A stretch of 64,000 nucleotides of DNA from Fischerella sp. PCC 9431 (GCF_000447295.1 NZ_KE650771.1:2312469-2376468); one strand, 5' to 3'. Shown: positions 9,741 through 18,962, counted from the first letter of the stretch. Translations and numbers: made by a program. Notes: generated from the sequence alone by a model not told the origin.

Positions 9741-9860
9741 GGACTTACGCAAGTGTCACAAAAATTTCAAAATTTTGCTTGTAGTGAGGACTTTAGTCCT
9801 TATTTTGAGGACTAAAGTCCTCACTACGAACTTAAAATGATATGCCAGTTGCATAAGTCC
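9741..9860. mobile_element. MITE-like element, 120 bp, with 12-bp terminal inverted repeats and 7-bp direct repeats
   Basis: The left end GGACTTACGCAA and right end TTGCATAAGTCC pair at 11 of 12 positions. The interior has a perfect 20-bp inverted repeat (9781-9800 with 9808-9827, 7-nt loop TATTTTG). CTTAACA occurs directly outside both ends (9734-9740 and 9861-9867), as expected for a target-site duplication. There is no coding capacity. It probably moves with a transposase encoded elsewhere. It lies between the ABC exporter start and the LpxB-like gene's stop. Confidence 0.7.
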
Positions 9861-9909
9861 CTTAACAATTTCTGGGTTGATTGAAAATTGCCAATTGTAA
9901 CAGCAATGT

Positions 9910-11112
9910 CTACTTATTTTCCCCCAGATTGGCTAGTAAAAAGCGGGCAATTCTATCAGATGCACCAGGTGGACCAAATCGTTGGGGGCCATTTTCTTTG
10001 CACTTGGCGAGGTAGTCAGCATCTTGCAAAGTCTCGATTGAGCGGCGAGCTGCTTGCTGAAGAATCTCAGGGGTTGCAGGCTTGGTACCGATGGTTTGGG
10101 CGTTGATACCCAGCAGTCGCGTTTGTGCTTCTGCAAATTGATAGGTAAACTGGGGTCCTTCTCCGGGAATTTGGATAATAGGTTTACCGATCGCCACTGC
10201 TAAATCCACTGCCAATCCTGCCATCCCAATCACGAGGGTAGAGTAACATACAATGTCACTAAAGGCATCTGAGTAACATCTAACTTCCACAGGAGAATCT
10301 CCCGCCGAAGTATAAGTGAGTATACCTTGCTCGTGCTGCCAACCTTGACTTTTGGCAATGTCATCTAGTTCCTGCATTAAATCAGGGACTAAGGCTGCAT
10401 AAAACTGTACTGCTTGTCCAGACGCCACTTTGGCAATTTCTAACACCAGTTGCAACTGCAAACGGAAATTTCGGGCGGCTTCCGGCATTCGAGATCCTGG
10501 CAACAGAGCGATCGCTGGTACATTTGGTTTTAAATTCAAGTTTTTGCCAGTGGGAACAAACCAATCTAAAGCCGGGATACCACCAAACTGAGCTTTAGTT
10601 ATACCTTGCCGTTGCAGATCTTTGGCTGTATATGCATCTCTAGTGAAAACTGTCAAGCATCGAGAAGAATTTAGATCATGCCACAAAAGCGGATTCAGAC
10701 GCAATTTGCCTTCGTAAAGCGCCGAAAGACAAGAAATAAAAGACACAAACGGACGCTTTGTTAAATAAGCAAATGTCTGAGAGATAAAATCTCCAGTAGC
10801 CATAATCAAATCGCAGTCGGGAGCATACTGCAACACCGCTTGTAACTGTCGCCAGGTTAACCCAATTAATCCCGATTGAAAATCCTTGAGCAAATACAGA
10901 CGCCTCATATAAAAGAATCCCCCAGAGGGCATTTTTTGTGTGGGGCCAATAATTGGGATATCCAAGTTGCGGTAAGCTTTTCCTTCCCCCACAATCGGCA
11001 TTGCAGCCATTTCAATTGAGGGAGATAATTGACGCAGGGTTTGAATGACATGAGAGGTGTGATTGTCCTCTCCATGACCATTACTGATAAATAAGATGCG
11101 CTTGGAAGACAT
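9910..11112 (-). CDS. Lipid-A-disaccharide synthase-related glycosyltransferase-like protein
   Basis: A 400-residue member of a cyanobacteria/plant-lineage family related to LpxB (GT-B fold). It is not LpxB itself. Seen: N-terminal ILFISNGHGED, the central LLPGSRMPEAARNF segment in the position of the LpxB/UDP-sugar site, and C-terminal VIGMAGLAVDLAVAIGKPIIQIPGEGPQFT, resembling donor-binding motifs of GT-B enzymes. No membrane helix is obvious. A role in glycolipid or envelope glycan synthesis is inferred only from the fold. Start ATG 11112. The downstream ABC exporter on the same strand is separated by about 290 bp containing a MITE, so an operon is doubtful. Confidence 0.85.
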   Translation of the reverse strand: MSSKRILFISNGHGEDNHTSHVIQTLRQLSPSIEMAAMPIVGEGKAYRNLDIPIIGPTQKMPSGGFFYMRRLYLLKDFQSGLIGLTWRQLQAVLQYAPDCDLIMATGDFISQTFAYLTKRPFVSFISCLSALYEGKLRLNPLLWHDLNSSRCLTVFTRDAYTAKDLQRQGITKAQFGGIPALDWFVPTGKNLNLKPNVPAIALLPGSRMPEAARNFRLQLQLVLEIAKVASGQAVQFYAALVPDLMQELDDIAKSQGWQHEQGILTYTSAGDSPVEVRCYSDAFSDIVCYSTLVIGMAGLAVDLAVAIGKPIIQIPGEGPQFTYQFAEAQTRLLGINAQTIGTKPATPEILQQAARRSIETLQDADYLAKCKENGPQRFGPPGASDRIARFLLANLGENK

Positions 11113-11255
11113 ATTAGAGTCGGGGATTGGGGATTGGGGATAAAGTATAGTACTTTTAATAAAACTATTTGCAGTTCGTAGTATAGCTTGACACTTATTG
11201 AACTACCCAAACCTAATTTCTTGAGGTCTGGATTTCTGCTCCCAGTCCAGTAGAT

Positions 11256-11500
11256 TTAGGTTTTTGACGCTTCATTTGCCCCTAGTTGCTTCATGCTTCC
11301 CGCTTATTTGTGGGTACGTGAAGTAGAACTAGACGAATCTGCGCCTTCGAGGCTCGTTCCAAATCCCGTCGGCTCCCTTTAGCCCAATAAAGCATACCTC
11401 AGCAGCAGCGATGTCCCTATCCTGAACATATCCACAAACACTACACTCGTGAATAATCAACCGAAAATTGCGATAAATTTGTGATGTGCGATCGCTTTCG
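11256..11500 (-). pseudogene. Remnant of a TnpB (IS200/IS605-family) gene, C-terminal end
   Basis: The minus strand reads ECSVCGYVQDRDIAAAEV, matching the last zinc-ribbon Cys pair and the RuvC-III D-R-D-x-A-A motif of TnpB. A stop interrupts that frame at 11329-11331. A shifted frame continues with AGSMKQLGANEASKT and a stop at 11256-11258, like the normal end of Nostoc TnpB proteins. At least one frameshift and loss of the whole N-terminal part make it inactive. TnpB is the transposon-encoded RNA-guided nuclease related to Cas12; no functional copy or tnpA is present here. Confidence 0.72.
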
Positions 11501-11523
11501 GGTTGTTTGTGAATCAGTTTTGG

Positions 11524-11723
11524 TCAATAAGCAACATTGAAGTGTTGTGAACAGACACCTTAATGTTCTCTATGGATCGCTGCTGGTTAATAAGCAACAT
11601 TGAAGTGTTGTGAACAAACACCTTAATGTTCTCTATGGATCGATTCTGGTTAATAAGCAACATTGAAGTGTTGTGAACAAACACCTTGATGTTCTCTATG
11701 GATCGATTTTGGTTAATAAACAA
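11524..11723. repeat. Three 63-bp tandem repeats plus a partial fourth, each a hairpin
   Basis: Units begin at 11524, 11587 and 11650, with a truncated fourth at 11713; the units differ by a few substitutions. Within each unit ACATTGAAGTGTT and AACACCTTAATGT are imperfect inverted arms (11 of 13 pairs) around a GTGAACA-type loop. It sits next to the tnpB scar. Confidence 0.85.
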
Positions 11724-11852
11724 CGAATAACTTCTAAGACAAGCACTAATAGTGGCTTTTTGCTTGGGCGATCGCTCGTCAGTACAAAAATTTTGCAACT
11801 GGGCGATCTGTCCCTGTTCCCTATCCTGAAGGGATTGGTGAGAATCTGATAG

Positions 11853-14246
11853 CTAATCAACTATAACTGTATAATTGCGCTCTTCCCACTGACTGCTTTC
11901 AATCCAGAAAAAGGTAAAATTAATTGACTCTTGCTGACCAGCAGAAACTGGGATATCCACAAAATTAACTCCCAGTTTTGTGGAAGTCGAAGGTGTATCT
12001 TGGATAGTTTGCCAATTATCCTCTGACCAGTGCAGTTGGAAAGAGGTTAAAGCTTGAACTCGTAAGGTATGACCTATTTTTACCTTACTTACTTGACGGT
12101 TAAATTTCCAAATTTCTAACGACTTACACTCAGTCCTTTTGCCCAGGTATCGATTTGCAACTTGGGGGATAAAATCAAACACCTGATTTTCATGAGTTGA
12201 GCGCAGCAGTTTGAGATACTCTGCGTGCGCCCACATCAGGGGCATTGCGGAACCTGTTGGTTTTCCTAAATACATATGAATCTCAGGTTTATCTGCTTCA
12301 TCCCAAACCTGTTCTGGTAGTAAACAAGTATCTGAAGCAAATCCTTCCATTGCTGAGATATATGTTTTAACATCACCACCAGCAGCTAGTTCATAATGTC
12401 CCCTTTCTCCTGTCAACAAAGGCCAAACACGTCCCTTACCCCAACCCATGTAAGGACTACCATCTTCTTGCTGTCCGTAGCCATCGTGATTATAACGATG
12501 CCAACAAGGACCAACTGGTGTATCTACTTTTAAGACAGTATCAATTACTTTGACAGAATCAACAATAATTGGATCATCAGGTTGACGAATTCCATAACGC
12601 ACCAATTGTAAAAACCCGCCGTCAACAATTTCTTTTGCTGGAAATTCTGTTGGTTCACCTGGCGGCTGACTGCTGAGAGTAAGAGTTCCTTGGTTAGGAT
12701 TTTCGTTGGGTTGAGGATTATTGATATTGGTAGGAGTAATCCGAATGTAATGCTGTTTGATTCCAGGAACTAAAGTTCCTTCAGTTGTTACAGTCCAGTC
12801 TTCAATGTGAGATTCTAAAAAATCAGCGTATTCTTCGATAAACTTTGCTGTTGCTTCATCTTCACGTTCACGGGCAAATTCGGCAGCACAGATTAAGCCA
12901 GCAATATTGCAAGCGAGTGTAGAAGGTGAATATCCACTGCATTCTTCCCAGCGTTCTTGTTGGGTAGCAGGGCCGTGACGAATTAAATAACCCGCAGCCC
13001 GCAAAATCATCGGGTAAAAATCAAAGTTGAGTGGTGCATTTTCCTGGTGTAAAAGCCATGCCAGTAAAATTGGAAATGCGACTTCATCGAGTTGAATACC
13101 TGTCCAGTAAGGTTCACCATCAACCCAGAAATTTTGAGCAAAACCTCCGTCTTCTTGCTGGCTGGTAGCGAGATAAATGAGCGATCGCACTGCTGTATCT
13201 GTTTCCCCAGCCGCCACCAAACCTGCTACACTGCTGACCAGATCACGTGTCCAAACCAGGTGATATCCTCCTTGATCTTGGTCGCTTTTGGCTTCACCCC
13301 AAGGGATAGCAAGCGATGCAATTAAAGCACCCGGATAAGTTTTGTCTTCGTGTGCCAACAACAAACTAATACTGGTGTGATACAACTTACCTTGATCACA
13401 GGAAACATTTTCTAATGGTTTGATGCTGTTGCGCGATCGCTTCCACTGTTCGATATAGTTTTGCTTTTGTTGGTGAAAAGGAATATTGAGCGACTGAAAC
13501 AGTGTAGAAATTGCATTGTGCAGGCTTGTGCCAAATGCCAGTCCTAAAGTAAACTCGTCACTCTGTTCTAGATTTAGTTTTCCAGTCAGAGCTAAGTTCC
13601 CATCCACAGCACTCTCAAACTCCCAATTCATGTAGAAATCATCGGCTAAATCTGTCCAGCCATCACTCTGACCAACATAGCCACAGGAAAGACGAGTAAA
13701 GGGAACTGTTGCACCCAGCGCCAGCCAAGTTCCTCCTTTTTCTGCCACCAGAATATCATGTCCAGAAACTTCTACAGTGTATCCGTTATTACCTCTACCT
13801 CCAACCTCCAGATGTGGCGCACATAAGACATATAAGTGAAATTGGGAGAGAAAGTCCTGATGCCCTGTAATTTTTGTGTGTTGTAAAATACAGGATAAAT
13901 GCGGGTCGGCAATTACTTCCTTGATCACAGCATAACGCCCTTGTGGATCACAATTAGTGATGCGGTATCCTAAACCATGAGTCCACAGATGTTCCACTTT
14001 TGATTCGAGATGGCGTTTTTCTTCGTGAAAAAAGCTTTTACCATCAGAAACAAGGTACTGTAAATCCCGAATCTGGGGTCGGTCTACCGTTGGATGATAG
14101 ATTTCAGTCACAACACCGTTCCAGACAGTAAACCAAACACGACTGGAAGTAAAGTAAGCTGTTCCAACTCCATCTTTATTTGCATGGGTCCATCGAGGAG
14201 CAATACCTGGTGAGCCAAAAGCCTTTCTTTGATTCAGAATTTTCAT
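11853..14246 (-). CDS. Glucoamylase / glucan 1,4-alpha-glucosidase, GH15
   Basis: A 797-residue GH15 enzyme releasing glucose from the non-reducing ends of alpha-glucans. The N-terminal beta-sandwich domain (about 1-270) begins FGSPGIAPRWTHANKDGVGTA. The (alpha/alpha)6 barrel carries GGYHLVWTRDLV (about 327-337), the probable general acid Glu in RWEECSGYSPST (434/435) and the probable base Glu645 in LPEQVWDE. A C-terminal beta domain follows. No signal peptide is visible, so it is probably cytosolic and acts on glycogen or malto-oligosaccharides. The gene upstream on the same strand is an SDR ending only 7 bp before this start, indicating cotranscription. Confidence 0.92.
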   Translation of the reverse strand: MKILNQRKAFGSPGIAPRWTHANKDGVGTAYFTSSRVWFTVWNGVVTEIYHPTVDRPQIRDLQYLVSDGKSFFHEEKRHLESKVEHLWTHGLGYRITNCDPQGRYAVIKEVIADPHLSCILQHTKITGHQDFLSQFHLYVLCAPHLEVGGRGNNGYTVEVSGHDILVAEKGGTWLALGATVPFTRLSCGYVGQSDGWTDLADDFYMNWEFESAVDGNLALTGKLNLEQSDEFTLGLAFGTSLHNAISTLFQSLNIPFHQQKQNYIEQWKRSRNSIKPLENVSCDQGKLYHTSISLLLAHEDKTYPGALIASLAIPWGEAKSDQDQGGYHLVWTRDLVSSVAGLVAAGETDTAVRSLIYLATSQQEDGGFAQNFWVDGEPYWTGIQLDEVAFPILLAWLLHQENAPLNFDFYPMILRAAGYLIRHGPATQQERWEECSGYSPSTLACNIAGLICAAEFAREREDEATAKFIEEYADFLESHIEDWTVTTEGTLVPGIKQHYIRITPTNINNPQPNENPNQGTLTLSSQPPGEPTEFPAKEIVDGGFLQLVRYGIRQPDDPIIVDSVKVIDTVLKVDTPVGPCWHRYNHDGYGQQEDGSPYMGWGKGRVWPLLTGERGHYELAAGGDVKTYISAMEGFASDTCLLPEQVWDEADKPEIHMYLGKPTGSAMPLMWAHAEYLKLLRSTHENQVFDFIPQVANRYLGKRTECKSLEIWKFNRQVSKVKIGHTLRVQALTSFQLHWSEDNWQTIQDTPSTSTKLGVNFVDIPVSAGQQESINFTFFWIESSQWEERNYTVIVD

Positions 14247-14253
14247 TTACCAA

Positions 14254-15462
14254 TCAGCTTTGAGTAGGTTTTTGGTTATTTTGAGATTCTGCTGTTAATG
14301 CTTTCCAAGCGAATCGTGCTAATCCAGTTAGCAGATTCCAGTTATCTAGTTTGCTATTGCGATTTACGCTTTGATGCAACTGTCTGGCTACTTCAGTACG
14401 AATATCTGACTCTGCGATTCTGCTGTCTTTATCCTTTTGTTGTGCATATTGCTGAGGTTGAGCTTGATATCCCAAATAAGCCCCTAATGCTACCAAAGCC
14501 ACACCAGTACCCAATCCTAAAATCAGCCAATCTTGATTTTCGGTTGCCCAAAGTTGAGCGCTGTAGTCTTGCGATCGCTGATCAAATCTACCATGAGCGC
14601 CGCGATCGCCTGGTAGTGGTTCCCACAAGTTGCTCAGACGATTCGGATTTTCTGGTTGGTCTGTTTGTTGGCTTTTATATCCTGTTTTACCGAGGTAGCG
14701 ATCTAGTAGTCCGGGTGCAACTTTAGTACCCAAGATAGCCTCAACTGTGGAACTACCTACATACAGTTCACGCCGTTTGTGGGTAGCAGCCCAAACAATC
14801 GCCTCAGCTGCAACTTCTGGTTGGAAAATTGGCGGTACTGGCTGGGGTTTATGAGGCATATTGCTCTTAATCCAGTCAAATTGTGGCGTGTTGACAGCTG
14901 GCATTTGTACCATTGTAATGTGAACGTTGCTATGGTCATGATGTAGTTCACACCTAATGGAATCAGTGAACCCGCGAATAGCAGCCTTAGCACCACAATA
15001 GGCTGATTGTAAGGGAATTGAGCGATAGGCAAGAGCAGAACCAACTTGGACAATTGTGCCGCGATCGCGTTTTTTCATCCGTCGCAATGCTGCCATTGTT
15101 CCATATACATATCCCAGGTATGTCACCTCGGTAACGCGGCGAAATTCTTCTGGTTTTATCTCCACAAATGGCGACAAAATCGATGCCATTGCATCATTAA
15201 TCCAGATATCTATGGGGCCAAACTCTTTTTCGACCGCCGCCGCAGCTGCTTCTACTTGTTCGGCGTCAGAAACATCAGTAGGTAGTACCAACGCTTTTCC
15301 GCCAGCCTCCTCAACTTCTTGACGCGCACCTTCTAGCCCATCACAACTGCGGGCAACTAGTCCAATGTGCGCCCCCCGTTTGGCAAATGCGCGGACAGTG
15401 GCCCTTCCTATCCCGGCTGAGGCTCCGGTAATAACGACAACTTCTGGTTTTGATATACTCAT
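14254..15462 (-). CDS. Short-chain dehydrogenase/reductase with C-terminal membrane extension
   Basis: The N-terminal 250 or so residues are a classical SDR: TGASAGIG cofactor motif (about 13-20), DVSD, and the Ser-Tyr-Lys triad in GSALAYRSIPLQSAYCGAKAA. Instead of NNAG the sequence reads NDAM (INDAMASI), an uncommon variant. An extra C-terminal region of about 140 residues contains one transmembrane helix (WLILGLGTGVALVALGAYL), so the enzyme may be membrane-tethered. Substrate unknown. It lies 7 bp upstream of the glucoamylase start, so the two probably form an operon. Confidence 0.88.
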   Translation of the reverse strand: MSISKPEVVVITGASAGIGRATVRAFAKRGAHIGLVARSCDGLEGARQEVEEAGGKALVLPTDVSDAEQVEAAAAAVEKEFGPIDIWINDAMASILSPFVEIKPEEFRRVTEVTYLGYVYGTMAALRRMKKRDRGTIVQVGSALAYRSIPLQSAYCGAKAAIRGFTDSIRCELHHDHSNVHITMVQMPAVNTPQFDWIKSNMPHKPQPVPPIFQPEVAAEAIVWAATHKRRELYVGSSTVEAILGTKVAPGLLDRYLGKTGYKSQQTDQPENPNRLSNLWEPLPGDRGAHGRFDQRSQDYSAQLWATENQDWLILGLGTGVALVALGAYLGYQAQPQQYAQQKDKDSRIAESDIRTEVARQLHQSVNRNSKLDNWNLLTGLARFAWKALTAESQNNQKPTQS

Positions 15463-15764
15463 AAACTACTTTGTTGTGAATGAAAATTGATAATTTTATT
15501 AGTAATCACAAATTATTTTTATATAGATTAATTCACTTAAATTAATTTGCTTTATTTGCTGATATCTAATACCAATTCTTAGTGAAGTTGCTCCCTAATT
15601 TTACCCCTCCCCAACCCTCCCCTTGCGAAGGGGAGGGTGCGCTTTAGCGCGGGTGGGGTCTTTGTATGCGTCTTCATATTAAATCGGTATAATTTTATTA
15701 TTATTATTAATTTAATCAGCAAAAAAACTGCTTGTTTGATTAATGCTTTCAAGCAAAAATGCTG
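15463..15764. other. Intergenic region with dispersed repeat, between CDF and SDR genes
   Basis: 302 bp, AT-rich. It includes a GC-rich palindromic repeat at about 15602-15660, with stem CCCTCCCCTT-GCG-AAGGGGAGGG at 15615-15637 inside a larger ACCCC...GGGGT pair. No gene is visible. The promoter of the SDR-glucoamylase pair should lie close to 15463-15550, which is AT-rich. Confidence 0.65.
15615..15637. repeat. GC-rich palindrome of a dispersed cyanobacterial repeat
   Basis: A perfect 10-bp inverted repeat CCCTCCCCTT/AAGGGGAGGG around GCG, followed by GTGCGCTTTAGCGCGGGTGGGG. This is a widely interspersed repeat type. It lies downstream of the SDR promoter area and upstream of the CDF gene stop. 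Confidence 0.7.
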
Positions 15765-16697
15765 CTATTGTTGAGTTGATTTGCGACTACTAGCTAAAGA
15801 TTTTGCCTCAATAAAAATTTGTTTAATCTCAGGATGATTTTGGCGAATCTTTTCCTCTAATCTATCTACTGTTAAAGCTATCTCCTCACCTGTAAGACTT
15901 TGATAAAATTGAATTTCCAAGTTTAATAGAACTTCTTTTGGAGCAAGCTGCATTGTTAACACACGCATAACTTTTTGGACTCCTGGTTCTGTTGTTGACA
16001 AAGAACGAATATTATTTATAGTTTCAGGATTAGCACTTTCGCCAACTAACAATCCTTTACTTTCAATAGCTAGTAAGACTGCGACTATAGCTAAGATAGC
16101 GCCAATAATAATCGAGGCAATACCATCAAAATAAATATTATTAAATAGATGTCCTAAGAATATGCCAATTAAAGCCACCAGTAAACCTAAAATTGCGGCA
16201 GAATCTTCAAATAATACAGTAAATACAGTAGGATCTTTACTACTTTTGATTGCTTGCCAGAAATTTTGTTGACCCTTTGTTGGCAGAAATTCTCTTAAAG
16301 CTACAGTCCAAGAAAAGCCCTCAAATAATATTGCTACACCCAACACAATATAATTCCACATTGGGTCTTCTAAAGGAGTAGGGTTAATTAAATGAGAAAT
16401 TCCCTCATAAATTGACATCCCGCCACCGATGGCAAATATGAGGATAGCAACGATGAAAGTCCAAAAGTAAAGTTCTTGTCCATAACCAAAAGGATGGCTA
16501 TCATCTGCTGGCTTTTGACTCATACGGAGTCCTAGCAGCAGTAATAGTTGATCGGCAGTATCTACAATTGAATGAATACCCTCAGAGATCATGGCAGAAC
16601 TACCAGTAATGGCGGCGGCGATAAATTTAGTGATCGCGATCGCCAAGTTAGCGCCCATTGCTGCAAAAATTGTTTTTTTAGATGAATCTGATGCCAT
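15765..16697 (-). CDS. Cation diffusion facilitator (Zn2+/Co2+/Mn2+ efflux-type transporter)
   Basis: A 310-residue CDF-family antiporter exporting divalent metal ions in exchange for protons. There are six membrane helices (about residues 10-200). SEGIHSIVDTADQ in TM2 carries the H-x-x-x-D metal site, SHPFGYG follows it, and FEDSAAILG in TM5 carries the second Asp. A C-terminal cytoplasmic domain (about 210-300) is of the ferredoxin-like type. The D-x-x-x-D or H-x-x-x-D sites do not fix the metal; the HD pattern is more often seen with Zn2+. The start ATG 16697 lacks a strong Shine-Dalgarno. Confidence 0.92.
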   Translation of the reverse strand: MASDSSKKTIFAAMGANLAIAITKFIAAAITGSSAMISEGIHSIVDTADQLLLLLGLRMSQKPADDSHPFGYGQELYFWTFIVAILIFAIGGGMSIYEGISHLINPTPLEDPMWNYIVLGVAILFEGFSWTVALREFLPTKGQQNFWQAIKSSKDPTVFTVLFEDSAAILGLLVALIGIFLGHLFNNIYFDGIASIIIGAILAIVAVLLAIESKGLLVGESANPETINNIRSLSTTEPGVQKVMRVLTMQLAPKEVLLNLEIQFYQSLTGEEIALTVDRLEEKIRQNHPEIKQIFIEAKSLASSRKSTQQ

Positions 16698-16833
16698 GAG
16701 GGTAAATAAGCTATTTAAAAGTTAAAAGTCAAAAGTCAAAATCATAAAATCCAGTGTTAGCAATTCTCTAAACTATGTCACACAGAATTAATTACACACA
16801 TTGTCTTCCCCGTTCCCAGTTAAGAGTTCCCTT

Positions 16834-18957
16834 TCAATACCTATAAACTTGTAATTCGCCATCTTGATGGGTAACTTCCCACTGCGTTTGTTCTCCGTCG
16901 CGCCAAAAACGCAGTGACACTTTCGCGTTTCCCACAGCTAGATTTTTCAGTTCTACATCTGGCAAGCATTCTGGTAGACTGGGCTGCACCTTTAACTTTT
17001 TCTCTGGTGCATCAGCTTCGAGTCCTAAGATGCTGCGAATGAGTAAGAAAATTGAACCAGCTGCCCAAGCTTGGGGTATATTTGCATCTGGATAAGGCAC
17101 AGGAAAGTTGTTGTCTTGGCGTTCTATTCCCGCAAACAATTCTGGCATCCGCCCAGCTTGAAAATAACTAGCAGCAGTAAAAATCCCTTCAGCAATGTGA
17201 TTAGCTGCTTCGTGGTAGCCGTATCGCTTGAATCCAGACGCAATGATCGAGTTATCGTGAGGCCAAACACTTCCTCGTTGATAACTAATCGGATTATAGG
17301 CGACATTTTTAGCGCTAAGAGTCCGCACACCCCAGCCACACCACATATCTGCTTGAAAAAGTCGATCAACAACTTTTTTTGCTCGTTCTTGGGGTACGAT
17401 ACCAGACCATAGTAATTGACCAGGATTTGAGGTAATAGACTTTATTTGCTGTTTGTTGTTATCTAAACCAAGACAGTAAAAGCCTTCATCTTCCATCCAA
17501 AAGCGATCGTTAAAGCGTTGATAAAGTGCTTCTGCTTTTTGGCGTAGCTTTTGCGATCGCTCTTTTTCTCCCCACACTTCATAAATTAAAGCTGCTTTTA
17601 GCCAAGCATCGTAGACGTAGCCTTGGACTTCACACAAAGCAATTGGCGGTTCAACTAGCTTACCATTCGGGTAAACCATCGACTCACCCGAATCTTTCCA
17701 GCCTTGATAGCGTAATCCGTGACTAGAACGAGTTAAAAACTCCACAAATCCATCTTCATCAAAATCGCCATATTTATCAATCCAAGTTAGTGCTTTTTCT
17801 AATGGCGATCGACATTCATCAAGCATACTGAGGTCAGCGTTCCAGCTATAAGCCTCAGCCAGGGTAACAATCCAAAGAATAGTAGTATCAATTGTCCCGT
17901 AGTAGGGATTGTACGGTAGTTGTTGTAATTTAGTTAACTCATCTCGTCGGAATTCATGCAGCATTTTGCCTGGTTCGGCATCGTGCCAATCATCAAACTC
18001 AGTTGCTTGTAACTGAGCTAATCTGACCAACGTACCACGGGCAAAATCGTGGTAAACTGCCATTGTTTGCAAGCTGGCAATAATTGAGTCACGACCAAAG
18101 ACAGCCATAAACCAGGGAATACCAGCAGCAGGCATCCAAAACTGATGCCCCTTATCCTCTACCTTAATTCGCAACGCCCCCATATCGACAAGCGCTTGCT
18201 GATAGAATTCTCTAATCTCGGCATTGGACGATTGTAACTTTGTCGCATGACTCAGAAACTCATCCCTTACTTTTCCAGCTTCTGTTGTATGAGATGCAGC
18301 GCAGGTTTGTTGAGCTTTGAGAACATCTCCATTGGCTAAGGCTGTAAAGTTGATACAGGTATGCCATCTTTTGCCAGGAGAAATAACAACATTAAACATC
18401 AAACGACCATTGGCATAGTTTGCTTTGGAACTAGAACAAACTGGTTCAGTCAAAATGCCTCGGACAAAAGAACCGTTATGGTATTCAGTAGAGAGAATTC
18501 CATCGTTCCATGTTGTTGCTGTTTCTCCCCGTGTGACGATGTTCTTGGCTCTGACCTCAAAGATATCCGCAAAGTCAGAACGAATCGCTAGCATCAGTTG
18601 AAACTCTACTGGTTCGGAGTGATGGTTAGTGATATCAATATCTTCGTGCATTCCTCCTATAATGTCGCGTCGAATGGTTACAAGCAAAGTACCAGCAGGT
18701 AAGTTACCGTTGACAGTAGGGAATTCGGGATTAGTGAATTGGTAAATAGCACTATGATGAGTAATATTGCTAGAAGCTAGTAACGATAGTCGGTAGCGAT
18801 TGAGAGAAATTTCGTAGTAAGAAATTAGACGTGTGTCGCGAACAAAAAAACCTTGTGCTTGATTATCGTCGATAGAACCATCACTAGCTGTAACCAGAAA
18901 TGAGGAACTATCGTTAATTGTGATTAAACCAGGATTTACAGTAACTTGGGTGGGCAT
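16834..18957 (-). CDS. Amylo-alpha-1,6-glucosidase / glycogen debranching-type enzyme
   Basis: An enzyme of about 707 residues with an N-terminal glycogen-debranching N-terminal domain (GFFVRDTRLISYYE; about 20-220) and a C-terminal (alpha/alpha)6 barrel of the amylo-alpha-1,6-glucosidase type (PWFMAVFGRDSIIASLQT, DSGESMVYPNG, GSVWPHDNSIIA). It should remove glucosyl branch stubs from glycogen-like glucans, though proteins of this family are poorly characterised. Start: ATG 18957. An in-frame TTG at 18966 would overlap the upstream glucose-dehydrogenase-like gene by 4 bp. Either way the two are tightly coupled, arguing for one transcript. Confidence 0.88.
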   Translation of the reverse strand: MPTQVTVNPGLITINDSSSFLVTASDGSIDDNQAQGFFVRDTRLISYYEISLNRYRLSLLASSNITHHSAIYQFTNPEFPTVNGNLPAGTLLVTIRRDIIGGMHEDIDITNHHSEPVEFQLMLAIRSDFADIFEVRAKNIVTRGETATTWNDGILSTEYHNGSFVRGILTEPVCSSSKANYANGRLMFNVVISPGKRWHTCINFTALANGDVLKAQQTCAASHTTEAGKVRDEFLSHATKLQSSNAEIREFYQQALVDMGALRIKVEDKGHQFWMPAAGIPWFMAVFGRDSIIASLQTMAVYHDFARGTLVRLAQLQATEFDDWHDAEPGKMLHEFRRDELTKLQQLPYNPYYGTIDTTILWIVTLAEAYSWNADLSMLDECRSPLEKALTWIDKYGDFDEDGFVEFLTRSSHGLRYQGWKDSGESMVYPNGKLVEPPIALCEVQGYVYDAWLKAALIYEVWGEKERSQKLRQKAEALYQRFNDRFWMEDEGFYCLGLDNNKQQIKSITSNPGQLLWSGIVPQERAKKVVDRLFQADMWCGWGVRTLSAKNVAYNPISYQRGSVWPHDNSIIASGFKRYGYHEAANHIAEGIFTAASYFQAGRMPELFAGIERQDNNFPVPYPDANIPQAWAAGSIFLLIRSILGLEADAPEKKLKVQPSLPECLPDVELKNLAVGNAKVSLRFWRDGEQTQWEVTHQDGELQVYRY

Positions 18958-18962
18958 AATCT

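Larger units (their letters stand above)
11113..11852. other. Mobile-element scar between LpxB-like gene and glucoamylase
   Basis: 740 bp without an intact gene. It contains a degraded tnpB end on the minus strand (11256-11500) and three 63-bp tandem repeats (11524-11712). The open frame across the repeats (94 codons on the minus strand) exists only because the period is a multiple of three and is not accepted as a gene. Confidence 0.75.

Noticed and set aside
11524-11712. Possible CRISPR array
   Set aside because: The 63-bp units are contiguous with no unique spacers and no cas genes are nearby.
11514-11798. 94-codon minus-strand open frame over the tandem repeats
   Set aside because: It consists mainly of three copies of a 21-residue repeat caused by a 63-bp non-coding repeat unit, has no ribosome site and resembles no protein.
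14298-14726. 142-codon plus-strand open frame antisense to the SDR
   Set aside because: It overlaps conserved SDR coding sequence in the opposite strand and has no recognisable domain.
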